Assembly: GCF_036711975.1 (NCBI RefSeq)
Contig: NW_027248940.1
Location: 4,216,001-4,280,000, forward strand
Reading direction: 5' to 3'
Origin: Onthophagus taurus
Lineage: Eukaryota > Arthropoda > Insecta > Coleoptera > Scarabaeidae
DNA length: 64,000 bases
Of this stretch, positions 34,001-45,975 are shown in pieces. A program made the position numbers and the translations under genes. Position 1 is the stretch's first letter; every line of letters begins with the position of its first letter. Under the pieces are notes generated by a model. It did no database searches. It was given only the letters and a program-made list of their open reading frames with translations, and was not told the DNA's origin.

Positions 34001-37000
34001 CAAAAATTATAAAAATTTAAAAAATCGCTGTGTACTTATTTTTGGGAGTTAAAAAACGACTTATATCTTGAATTAAAGCTGAAACATCGTATTTTGTGAA
34101 TATGATATGGAATAAACAGGTTTGATGATAAAAATTTCGAGAAAAACATTTTTGATGAAAAGTCGATGTGATCTTATTTTTGGGAGTTAAAAAACAACTT
34201 ATACCTTGAATCAAAGCTGCAACATTATATTTTGTAGATATGATATAGAATAAACAAGTTTGATGATAAAAATTTCGAGAAAAACATTTTTGAATCTAAA
34301 TTTGCAAAATGAGGTTGTGTCAAAAATTATAAAAATTTAAAAAATAGCTGTGATCTTATTTTTGGGAGTTAAAAAACGACTTATATCTTGAATTAAAGCT
34401 GAAACATCGTATTTTGTGACTATGATATAGAATAAATAGGTTTGATGATAAAAATTTCGAGAAAAACATTTTTGAATCTAAACTTGCAAAATTAAGGTTG
34501 TGTTAAAAATTATAAAGAATTAAAAAAATCGCTGTAATCTTATTTTTGGAAGTTAAAAAACGACTTATATCTTGAATTAAAGCTGAAACATCGTATTTTG
34601 TGAATATGATATAGAATAAATAGGTTTGATGATAAAAATTTCGAGAAAAACATTTTTGAATCTAAACTTGCAAAATGGAGGTTGTGTCAAAAATTTAAAA
34701 AATCGGTGTGATCTTATTTTTCTGAGTTAAAAAACGACTTATATCTTGAATTAAAGCTGAAACATCGTATTTTGTGAATATGATATAGAATAAATAGGTT
34801 TGATAATAAAAATTTCGAGAAAAACATTTTTGAATCTAAACTTGCAAAATTGAGGTTGTGTCAAAAATTTAAAAAATCGCTGTTATCGTATTTTTGGGAG
34901 TTAAACAACAACTTATACCTTGAATCAAAGCTGCAACATTATATTTTGTAGATATGATATAGAATAAATAAGTTTGATGATAAAAATTTCGAGAAAAACA
35001 TTTTTGAATCTAAACTTGCAAAATTGAGGTTTTGTCAAAAATTATAAAAATTTAAAAAATCGCTGTGTACTTATTTTTGGGAGTTAAAAAACGACTTATA
35101 TATTGAATTAAAGCTGAAACATCGTATTTTGTGAATATGATATAGAATAAATAGGTTTGATGATAAAAATTTCGAGAAAAACATTTTTGAATCTAAACTT
35201 GCAAAATTGAGGTTGTGTTAAAAATTATAAAGAATTAAAAAAATCGCTGTAATCTTATTTTTGGGAGTTAAAAAACGACTTATATCTTGAATTAAAGCTG
35301 GAACATTGTATTTTTTGAATATGATATAGAATGAATAGGTTTGATGATAAAAATTTCGAGAAAAACATTTTTGAATCTAAACTTGCAAAATTGAGGTTTT
35401 GTCAAAAATTATAAAAATTTAAAAAATCGCTGTGTACTTATTTTTGGGAGTTAAAAAACGACTTATATATTGAATTAAAGCTGAAACATCGTATTTTGTG
35501 AATATGATATAGAATGAATAGGTTTGATGATAAAAATTTCGAGAAAAACATTTTTGAATCTAAACTTGCAAAATTGAGGTTGTGTTAAAAATTATAAAGA
35601 ATTAAAAAAATCGCTGTAATCTTATTTTTGGGAGTTAAAAAACGACTTATATCTTGAATTAAAGCTGGAACATTGTATTTTTTGAATATGATATAGAATG
35701 AATAGGTTTGATGATAAAAATTTCGAGAAAAACATTTTTGAATCTAAACTTGCAAAATTGAGGTTTTGTCAAAAATTATAAATATTTAAAAAATCGCTGT
35801 GTACTTATTTTTGGGAGTTAAAAAACGACTTATATCTTGAATTAAAGCTGAAACATCGTATTTTGTGAATATGATATAGAATAAATAGGTTTGATGATAA
35901 AAATTTCGAGAAAAACATTTTTGAATCTAAACTTGCAAAATTGAGGTTGTGTTAAAAATTATAAAGAATTAAAAAAATCGCTGTAATCTTATTTTTGGGA
36001 GTTAAAAAACGACTTATATCTTGAATTAAAGCTGGAACATTGTATTTTTTGAATATGATATAGAATGAATAGGTTTGATGATAAAAATTTCGAGAAAAAC
36101 ATTTTTGAATCTAAACTTGCAAAATTGAGGTTTTGTCAAAAATTATAAAAATTTAAAAAATCGCTGTGTACTTATTTTTGGGAGTTAAAAAACGACTTAT
36201 ATATTGAATTAAAGCTGAAACATCGTATTTTGTGAATATGATATAGAATGAATAGGTTTGATGATAAAAATTTCGAGAAAAACATTTTTGAATCTAAACT
36301 TGCAAAATTGAGGTTGTGTTAAAAATTATAAAGAATTAAAAAAATCGCTGTAATCTTATTTTTGGGAGTTAAAAAACGACTTATATCTTGAATTAAAGCT
36401 GGAACATTGTATTTTTTGAATATGATATAGAATGAATAGGTTTGATGATAAAAATTTCGAGAAAAACATTTTTGAATCTAAACTTGCAAAATTGAGGTTT
36501 TGTCAAAAATTATAAATATTTAAAAAATCGCTGTGTACTTATTTTTGGGAGTTAAAAAACGACTTATATCTTGAATTAAAGCTGAAACATCGTATTTTGT
36601 GAATATGATATAGAATAAATAGGTTTGATGATAAAAATTTCGAGAAAAACATTTTTGAATCTAAACTTGCAAAATTGAGGTTGTGTTAAAAATTATAAAG
36701 AATTAAAAAAATCGCTGTAATCTTATTTTTGGGAGTTAAAAAACGACTTATATCTTGAATTAAAGCTGGAACATTGTATTTTTTGAATATGATATAGAAT
36801 GAATAGGTTTGATGATAAAAATTTCGAGAAAAACATTTTTGAATCTAAACTTGCAAAATTGAGGTTTTGTCAAAAATTATAAAAATTTAAAAAATCGCTG
36901 TGTACTTATTTTTGGGAGTTAAAAAACGACTTATATATTGAATTAAAGCTGAAACATCGTATTTTGTGAATATGATATAGAATGAATAGGTTTGATGATA

Positions 37001-40000
37001 AAAATTTCGAGAAAAACATTTTTGAATCTAAACTTGCAAAATTGAGGTTGTGTTAAAAATTATAAAGAATTAAAAAAATCGCTGTAATCTTATTTTTGGG
37101 AGTTAAAAAACGACTTATATCTTGAATTAAAGCTGGAACATTGTATTTTTTGAATATGATATAGAATGAATAGGTTTGATGATAAAAATTTCGAGAAAAA
37201 CATTTTTGAATCTAAACTTGCAAAATTGAGGTTTTGTCAAAAATTATAAATATTTAAAAAATCGCTGTGTACTTATTTTTGGGAGTTAAAAAACGACTTA
37301 TATCTTGAATTAAAGCTGAAACATCGTATTTTGTGAATATGATATAGAATAAATAGGTTTGATGATAAAAATTTCGAGAAAAACATTTTTGAATCTAAAC
37401 TTGCAAAATTGAGGTTGTGTTAAAAATTATAAAGAATTAAAAAAATCGCTGTAATCTTATTTTTGGGAGTTAAAAAACGACTTATATCTTGAATTAAAGC
37501 TGGAACATTGTATTTTTTGAATATGATATAGAATGAATAGGTTTGATGATAAAAATTTCGAGAAAAACATTTTTGAATCTAAACTTGCAAAATTGAGGTT
37601 TTGTCAAAAATTATAAAAATTTAAAAAATCGCTGTGTACTTATTTTTGGGAGTTAAAAAACGACTTATATATTGAATTAAAGCTGAAACATGGTATTTTG
37701 TGAATATGATATAGAATAAATAGGTTTGATGATAAAAATTTCGAGAAAAACATTTTTGAATATAAACTTGCAAAATTGAGGTTGTGTTAAAAATTATAAA
37801 GAATTAAAAAAATCGCTGTAATCTTATTTTTGGGAGTTAAAAAACGACTTATATCTTGAATTAAAGCTGGAACATTGTATTTTTTGAATATGATATAGAA
37901 TGAATAGGTTTGATGATAAAAATTTCGAGAAAAACATTTTTGAATCTAAACTTGCAAAATTGAGGTTTTGTCAAAAATTATAAATATTTAAAAAATCGCT
38001 GTGTACTTATTTTTGGGAGTTAAAAAACGACTTATATCTTGAATTAAAGCTGAAACATCGTATTTTGTGAATATGATATAGAATAAATAGGTTTGATAAT
38101 AAAAATTTCGAGAAAAACATTTTTGAATCTAAACTTGCAAAATTGAGGTTGTGTCAAAAATTTAAAAAATCGCTGTTATCGTATTTTTGGGAGTTAAACA
38201 ACAACTTATACCTTGAATCAAAGCTGCAACATTATATTTTGTAGATATGATATAGAATAAATAAGTTTGATGATAAAAATTTCGAGAAAAACATTTTTGA
38301 ATCTAAACTTGCAAAATTGAGGTTTTGTCAAAAATTATAAAAATTTAAAAAATCGCTGTGTACTTATTTTTGGGAGTTAAAAAACGACTTATATATTGAA
38401 TTAAAGCTGAAACATCGTATTTTGTGAATATGATATAGAATAAATAGGTTTGATGATAAAAATTTCGAGAAAAACATTTTTGAATCTAAACTTGCAAAAT
38501 TGAGGTTGTGTTAAAAATTATAAAGAATTAAAAAAATCGCTGTAATCTTATTTTTGGGAGTTAAAAAACGACTTATATCTTGAATTAAAGCTGGAACATT
38601 GTATTTTTTGAATATGATATAGAATGAGTAGGTTTGATGATAAAAATTTCGAGAAAAACATTTTTGAATCTAAACTTGCAAAATTGAGGTTTTGTCAAAA
38701 ATTATAAAAATTTAAAAAATCGCTGTGTACTTATTTTTGGGAGTTAAAAAACGACTTATATATTGAATTAAAGCTGAAACATCGTATTTTGTGAATATGA
38801 TATAGAATAAATAGGTTTGATGATAAAAATTTCGAGAAAAACATTTTTGAATCTAAACTTGCAAAATTGAGGTTGTGTTAAAAATTATAAAGAATTAAAA
38901 AAATCGCTGTAATCTTATTTTTGGAAGTTAAAAAACGACTTATATCTTGAATTAAAGCTGAAACATCGTATTTTGTGAATATGATATAGAATAAATAGGT
39001 TTGATGATAAAAATTTCGAGAAAAACATTTTTGAATCTAAACTTGCAAAATGGAGGTTGTGTCAAAAATTTAAAAAATCGGTGTGATCTTATTTTTCTGA
39101 GTTAAAAAACGACTTATATCTTGAATTAAAGCTGAAACATCGTATTTTGTGAATATGATATAGAATAAATAGGTTTGATAATAAAAATTTCGAGAAAAAC
39201 ATTTTTGAATCTAAACTTGCAAAATTGAGGTTGTGTCAAAAATTTAAAAAATCGCTGTTATCGTATTTTTGGGAGTTAAACAACAACTTATACCTTGAAT
39301 CAAAGCTGCAACATTATATTTTGTAGATATGATATAGAATAAATAAGTTTGATGATAAAAATTTCGAGAAAAACATTTTTGAATCTAAACTTGCAAAATT
39401 GAGGTTTTGTCAAAAATTATAAAAATTTAAAAAATCGCTGTGTACTTATTTTTGGGAGTTAAAAAACGACTTATATATTGAATTAAAGCTGAAACATCGT
39501 ATTTTGTGAATATGATATAGAATAAATAGGTTTGATGATAAAAATTTCGAGAAAAACATTTTTGAATCTAAACTTGCAAAATTGAGGTTGTGTTAAAAAT
39601 TATAAAGAATTAAAAAAATCGCTGTAATCTTATTTTTGGGAGTTAAAAAACGACTTATATCTTGAATTAAAGCTGGAACATTGTATTTTTTGAATATGAT
39701 ATAGAATGAGTAGGTTTGATGATAAAAATTTCGAGAAAAACATTTTTGAATCTAAACTTGCAAAATTGAGGTTTTGTCAAAAATTATAAAAATTTAAAAA
39801 ATCGCTGTGTACTTATTTTTGGGAGTTAAAAAACGACTTATATATTGAATTAAAGCTGAAACATCGTATTTTGTGAATATGATATAGAATGAATAGGTTT
39901 GATGATAAAAATTTCGAGAAAAACATTTTTGAATCTAAACTTGCAAAATTGAGGTTGTGTTAAAAATTATAAAGAATTAAAAAAATCGCTGTAATCTTAT

Positions 40001-43000
40001 TTTTGGGAGTTAAAAAACGACTTATATCTTGAATTAAAGCTGGAACATTGTATTTTTTGAATATGATATAGAATGAATAGGTTTGATGATAAAAATTTCG
40101 AGAAAAACATTTTTGAATCTAAACTTGCAAAATTGAGGTTTTGTCAAAAATTATAAATATTTAAAAAATCGCTGTGTACTTATTTTTGGGAGTTAAAAAA
40201 CGACTTATATCTTGAATTAAAGCTGAAACATCGTATTTTGTGAATATGATATAGAATAAATAGGTTTGATGATAAAAATTTCGAGAAAAACATTTTTGAA
40301 TCTAAACTTGCAAAATTGAGGTTGTGTTAAAAATTATAAAGAATTAAAAAAATCGCTGTAATCTTATTTTTGGGAGTTAAAAAACGACTTATATCTTGAA
40401 TTAAAGCTGGAACATTGTATTTTTTGAATATGATATAGAATGAATAGGTTTGATGATAAAAATTTCGAGAAAAACATTTTTGAATCTAAACTTGCAAAAT
40501 TGAGGTTTTGTCAAAAATTATAAAAATTTAAAAAATCGCTGTGTACTTATTTTTGGGAGTTAAAAAACGACTTATATATTGAATTAAAGCTGAAACATCG
40601 TATTTTGTGAATATGATATAGAATGAATAGGTTTGATGATAAAAATTTCGAGAAAAACATTTTTGAATCTAAACTTGCAAAATTGAGGTTGTGTTAAAAA
40701 TTATAAAGAATTAAAAAAATCGCTGTAATCTTATTTTTGGGAGTTAAAAAACGACTTATATCTTGAATTAAAGCTGAAACATCGTATTTTGTGAATATGA
40801 TATAGAATAAATAGGTTTGATGATAAAAATTTCGAGAAAAACATTTTTGAATCTAAACTTGCAAAATTGAGGTTGTGTTAAAAATTATAAAGAATTAAAA
40901 AAATCGCTGTAATCTTATTTTTGGGAGTTAAAAAACGACTTATATCTTGAATTAAAGCTGAAACATCGTATTTTGTGAATATGATATAGAATAAATAGGT
41001 TTGATGATAAAAATTTCGAGAAAAACATTTTTGAATCTAAACTTGCAAAATTGAGGTTGTGTTAAAAATTATAAAGAATTAAAAAAATCGCTGTAATCTT
41101 ATTTTTGGGAGTTAAAAAACGACTTATATCTTGAATTAAAGCTGAAACATCGTATTTTGTGAATATGATATAGAATAAATAGGTTTGATGATAAAAATTT
41201 CGAGAAAAACATTTTTGAATCTAAACTTGCAAAATTGAGGTTGTGTTAAAAATTATAAAGAATTAAAAAAATCGCTGTAATCTTATTTTTGGGAGTTAAA
41301 AAACGACTTATATCTTGAATTAAAGCTGGAACATTGTATTTTTTGAATATGATATAGAATGAATAGGTTTGATGATAAAAATTTCGAGAAAAACATTTTT
41401 GAATCTAAACTTGCAAAATTGAGGTTTTGTCAAAAATTATAAATATTTAAAAAATCGCTGTGTACTTATTTTTGGGAGTTAAAAAAACGACTTATATTTT
41501 GAATTAAAGCTGAAACATTGTATTTTGTGAATATGATATAGAATAAATAGGTTTGATGATAAAAATTTCGAGAAAAACATTTTTGAATCTAAACTTGCAA
41601 AATTGAGGTTGTGTCAAAAATTTTAAAAATCGCTGTTATCGTATTTTTGGGAGTTAAACAATAACTTATACCTTGAATCAAAGCTGCAACATTATATTTT
41701 GTAGATGTGATATAGAATAAATAAGTTTGATGATAAAAATTTCGAGAAAAACATTTTTGAATCTAAACTTGCAAAATTGAGGTTTTGTCAAAAATTATAA
41801 ATATTTAAAAAATCGCTGTGTACTTATTTTTGGGAGTTAAAAAACGACTTATATCTTGAATTAAAGCTGAAACATCGTATTTTGTGAATATGATATAGAA
41901 TAAATAGGTTTGATGATAAAAATTTCGAAAAAAACATTTTTGAATCTAAACTTGCAAAATTGAGGTTGTGTTAAAAATTATAAAGAATTAAAAAAATCGC
42001 TGTAATCTTATTTTTGGGAGTTAAAAAACGACTTATATCTTGAATTAAAGCTGGAACATTGTATTTTTTGAATATGATATAGAATGAATAGGTTTGATGA
42101 TAAAAATTTCGAGAAAAACATTTTTGAATCTAAACTTGCAAAATTGAGGTTTTGTCAAAAATTATAAAAATTTAAAAAATCGCTGTGTACTTATTTTTGG
42201 GAGTTAAAAAACGACTTATATATTGAATTAAAGCTGAAACATCGTATTTTGTGAATATGATATAGAATGAATAGGTTTGATGATAAAAATTTCGAGAAAA
42301 ACATTTTTGAATCTAAACTTGCAAAATTGAGGTTGTGTTAAAAATTATAAAGAATTAAAAAAATCGCTGTAATCTTATTTTTGGGAGTTAAAAAACGACT
42401 TATATCTTGAATTAAAGCTGAAACATCGTATTTTGTGAATATGATATAGAATAAATAGGTTTGATGATAAAAATTTCGAGAAAAACATTTTTGAATCTAA
42501 ACTTGCAAAATTGAGGTTGTGTTAAAAATTATAAAGAATTAAAAAAATCGCTGTAATCTTATTTTTGGGAGTTAAAAAACGACTTATATCTTGAATTAAA
42601 GCTGAAACATCGTATTTTGTGAATATGATATAGAATAAATAGGTTTGATGATAAAAATTTCGAGAAAAACATTTTTGAATCTAAACTTGCAAAATTGAGG
42701 TTGTGTTAAAAATTATAAAGAATTAAAAAAATCGCTGTAATCTTATTTTTGGGAGTTAAAAAACGACTTATATCTTGAATTAAAGCTGAAACATCGTATT
42801 TTGTGAATATGATATAGAATAAATAGGTTTGATGATAAAAATTTCGAGAAAAACATTTTTGAATCTAAACTTGCAAAATTGAGGTTGTGTTAAAAATTAT
42901 AAAGAATTAAAAAAATCGCTGTAATCTTATTTTTGGGAGTTAAAAAACGACTTATATCTTGAATTAAAGCTGGAACATTGTATTTTTTGAATATGATATA

Positions 43001-44172
43001 GAATGAATAGGTTTGATGATAAAAATTTCGAGAAAAACATTTTTGAATCTAAACTTGCAAAATTGAGGTTTTGTCAAAAATTATAAATATTTAAAAAATC
43101 GCTGTGTACTTATTTTTGGGAGTTAAAAAAACGACTTATATTTTGAATTAAAGCTGAAACATTGTATTTTGTGAATATGATATAGAATAAATAGGTTTGA
43201 TGATAAAAATTTCGAGAAAAACATTTTTGAATCTAAACTTGCAAAATTGAGGTTGTGTCAAAAATTTTAAAAATCGCTGTTATCGTATTTTTGGGAGTTA
43301 AACAATAACTTATACCTTGAATCAAAGCTGCAACATTATATTTTGTAGATGTGATATAGAATAAATAAGTTTGATGATAAAAATTTCGAGAAAAACATTT
43401 TTGAATCTAAACTTGCAAAATTGAGGTTTTGTCAAAAATTATAAATATTTAAAAAATCGCTGTGTACTTATTTTTGGGAGTTAAAAAACGACTTATATCT
43501 TGAATTAAAGCTGAAACATCGTATTTTGTGAATATGATATAGAATAAATAGGTTTGATGATAAAAATTTCGAAAAAAACATTTTTGAATCTAAACTTGCA
43601 AAATTGAGGTTGTGTTAAAAATTATAAAGAATTAAAAAAATCGCTGTAATCTTATTTTTGGGAGTTAAAAAACGACTTATATCTTGAATTAAAGCTGGAA
43701 CATTGTATTTTTTGAATATGATATAGAATGAATAGGTTTGATGATAAAAATTTCGAGAAAAACATTTTTGAATCTAAACTTGCAAAATTGAGGTTTTGTC
43801 AAAAATTATAAATATTTAAAAAATCGCTGTGTACTTATTTTTGGGAGTTAAAAAAACGACTTATATTTTGAATTAAAGCTGAAACATTGTATTTTGTGAA
43901 TATGATATAGAATAAATAGGTTTGATGATAAAAATTTCGAGAAAAACATTTTTGAATCTAAACTTGCAAAATTGAGGTTGTGTCAAAAATTTTAAAAATC
44001 GCTGTTATCGTATTTTTGGGAGTTAAACAATAACTTATACCTTGAATCAAAGCTGCAACATTATATTTTGTAGATGTGATATAGAATAAATAAGTTTGAT
44101 GATAAAAATTTCGAGAAAAACATTTTTGAATCTAAACTTGCAAAATTGAGGTTGTGTCAAAAATTATAAAGA
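31010..44172. repeat. 13.1-kb satellite DNA array, 174/183-bp monomers
   Basis: Roughly 70-75 tandem monomers, each containing AAACATTTTTGAATCTAAAC, GAGTTAAAAAACGACTTATA, ATGATATAGAATAAATAGG and TTTCGAGAAAAAC. Adjacent starts are 174 bp apart in short monomers (31,021; 31,195; 31,369) and about 183 in those with the longer AAAATTATAAAAATTTAAAA segment. One truncated type (about 138 bp, TTTTTGATGAAAAGTCGATG) occurs near 31,560, 33,485 and 34,150. Higher-order order is visible: a 367-bp dimer (35,161; 35,528; 35,895; 36,262) and a 734-bp tetramer. Small ORFs inside (for example 31,425, 33,348, 34,017) are by-products. The array lies in intron 2 of PPM1D. Confidence 0.97.
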
Positions 44173-44204
44173 ATTGAAAAATTTCGTTGTGATCTTATTA
44201 ACCA

Positions 44205-44350
44205 GTTTGAACTTGTTTCTGAAGAAGGCATTCGAAACGTCAAATATTTTTTCAAAAGACGCGCGACTTAACCCAAAAGTTTCTACTTCTGGGTCTAGTG
44301 TTAGTTCTAGTGATAGTTCTAGTTTTAGTTTTATCGTGTATATTTTGATT
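44205..44350 (+). mobile_element. Penelope-like element terminal fragment at the satellite edge
   Basis: GAACTTGTTTCTGAAGAAGG..CATTCGAAACGTCAAATATT, then GACTTAACCCAAAAGTTTCT and repeated GTTAGTTCTAGT match the 3' end of the Penelope-like element at 61,084-61,226. The last satellite monomer breaks off just before it (GATCTTATTAACCAG), so the element marks the array boundary. It includes a hammerhead-like motif (44,209-44,247). Confidence 0.75.
44209..44247 (+). ncRNA. Hammerhead-like ribozyme motif
   Basis: Order: TTGTTT, CTGAAGA, hairpin, CGAAAC, GTC, AAATA. TTGTTT can pair with the sequence after GTC as helix I (one G-U), and the core CUGANGA..GAAAC..GUC is present. The hairpin is short and one extra base precedes it, so activity is uncertain. 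Confidence 0.45.
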
Positions 44351-44514
44351 TCTCTGTAGCTCATCAAGATAAGTATTGGGAATCTTACAGGTTGGGCAAA
44401 AAGAACGCGATATATGGCTTTCGGAAAACCCATGATTTGGACAGAAGCAGCTGGGTTTTACAAAGTATTGTTGCTTTTTATGTGAATGGAACAGCAGAGA
44501 TCGAAACTATCAAT

Positions 44515-44760
44515 TACTGCACACTGTCTTCTACTAGCAGTATCTACTCCTCTACCAGCAATATTTAGTCTTCTGGAAAGAGTGTTTGGCCTTCTGCTAG
44601 CAGTGTCTAGTCTTTTGCCAGGAATATTTCGCCTGCTACCAGCAGTAGCTAGTCTTCTAGAAAGAGTGTTTGGCTTTCTGCTAGCAGTATCTAGTCTTCT
44701 GGCAGGAATATTTCGATTGCTATCAGCAGTATCTACTTTTCTGATAACAGTATAGTTTTC
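44515..44760. repeat. 21-bp minisatellite, third locus
   Basis: Tandem imperfect units such as CTAGTCTTCTGGCAGGAATA..TTTCG and GCTAGCAGTATCTAGTCTTC, the reverse complement of the unit in the Su(s) intron. The open frame on minus (RRLDTASRRPNTLSRRLATA) results from the 21-bp period. AAAGTATTGTTGCTTTTTA just upstream (44,462) resembles the arm of the TIR element at 20,118. Confidence 0.75.
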
Positions 44761-45126
44761 TGTCAGTTTTTTCATTCTTCTAAAAAGAGCTCTAATTTAT
44801 CGGTAAGAAAAGAGAGGTGATCCCCTTTGATATTTTCTTCGCTGATTATCATCCGTTTTGTTTTTCAGACATGGCAATATTGAAAAGTTGTCATATCACA
44901 TTTATTCCAGTTTTTTTCGATCGCGGTTCTCAAATTCTTCAATATTTTATGGACTATGTTATTAAGGTTAATAAAGAACATTTTTTGTATTAATCATCTT
45001 GTCCTATCCCTTTTCATTCTTGAGCTGTCATCAATTTTTATGTCAGAAACAAGAAATATTCGACTAATTTAGATCAGCATCTGATCGATAGAACAATCTT
45101 AATTAATTCAACAATTATTTTTTTAG
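44761..45126 (+). other. End of PPM1D intron 2
   Basis: AT-rich, with a T-rich tract and AG at 45126 as acceptor. No other feature seen. Confidence 0.5.
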
Positions 45127-45923
45127 GTGTTGCCCGAGTCGTTTGGAATCGCCCCCGAATCGGCCACAAAGGCCCCGTACGTCGCTCCACCCCCATCGAC
45201 GAAATCCCCTTTTTAGCCGTCGCGCGAAGTCTCGGAGACCTCTGGTCCTACAACTCCGAATTGGACGCATTCGTCGTCTCCCCCGACCCCGATTGCTCCG
45301 TTATTCCCATCGATACAAACTGCTTCCGCTGCTTAATTTTCGGCACCGACGGCCTCTTCAACATGCTCAGCCCCCAGCGAGCGGTCTCGATCGTCCAACA
45401 AGCGGAGCGCCACAACGAAGAATCAACATTAAGCGGCCAAGCGAAAGTATCTTGGGTAAACCCCAGCAAATGTCTCGTCGAAAAAGCTTTGGACATGTGG
45501 AGTAACACGAAAATTCGCGCTGATAACACATCGGTCGTTACGCTTATGTTGGATCCACCAGGACCGCCAAGAGCGGAGGTTTTGAGAAATCGACGCAAAG
45601 CCGTTCCGGATAATGGGTTAAGAATTGTTACGAGGTATCCGAGTATGGCGGGAGGGAATGGAGATGGTAGTGAGAAGAATGATGTTGAAAATGGGGGTGG
45701 TGATAAAAATGAGGTTAATTCCGGGGAAATTTCGCCTCAGGGGAGGATTCAACATAAAATTAGGACGTCGGAGAGGCAAGAATTAATTAATTGCGAGGGT
45801 GAGAAGAAAAACTCGGAGTATTTCGTTTCAAATCTTGAGAGGAGGAGGTTAGAAACGCTAGTTCCTTATGGATTTTTTTTACGAACCGTTCCCGAGATGA
45901 TTCCGACATCATCTCCTGATGTA
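45127..45923 (+). CDS. PPM1D: PPM1D/Wip1-type PP2C phosphatase, exon 3
   Basis: Acceptor TTTTTTAG ends at 45126; donor GAT|GTACTT at 45923/45924. It encodes GVARVVWNRPRIGHKGPVRR (the basic loop typical of PPM1D), IPFLAVARSLGDLWSYNSEL, FVVSPDPD, LIFGTDGLFNMLSPQRAVSI (metal Asp about residue 257) and KIRADNTSVVTLMLDPP (Asp about 315). The catalytic domain ends here; the rest is a charged low-complexity segment. If the 52-bp intron that follows were not spliced, translation would end at a stop at 45930-45932, giving a shorter tail. Confidence 0.92.
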
Positions 45924-45975
45924 CTTGATTAATTAATTTTTTTTTTAGTATTAAATTAATTTTGATTAATTTTAG

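Larger units (their letters stand above)
19624..45126 (+). other. 25.5-kb second intron of PPM1D
   Basis: Donor GTAATA at 19624; acceptor TTTTTAG ending at 45126. The frame resumes as G|GT GTT GCC to give KSGVARVVWNRPR, the expected PPM1D sequence, so the intron is real despite its load. It contains a TIR element, a palindrome, a Mutator-like/YqaJ element, a CACTA-like element, about 13.1 kb of satellite and a 21-bp minisatellite, all listed separately. Confidence 0.85.

Noticed and set aside
31425..34214. Three near-identical 65-codon minus-strand ORFs
   Set aside because: They lie in the satellite and repeat only because the monomers do; they have no start context or domain.
31010..44172. 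CRISPR array or hammerhead-bearing satellite
   Set aside because: Units are contiguous with no unique spacers, and TTTGATGATAAAAATTTCGAG only loosely resembles a hammerhead core: GAAAC and a cleavage triplet are missing.
45143..45505. 120-aa Arg/Pro-rich ORF
   Set aside because: Alternative-frame shadow of PPM1D exon 3, whose motifs are in another frame.
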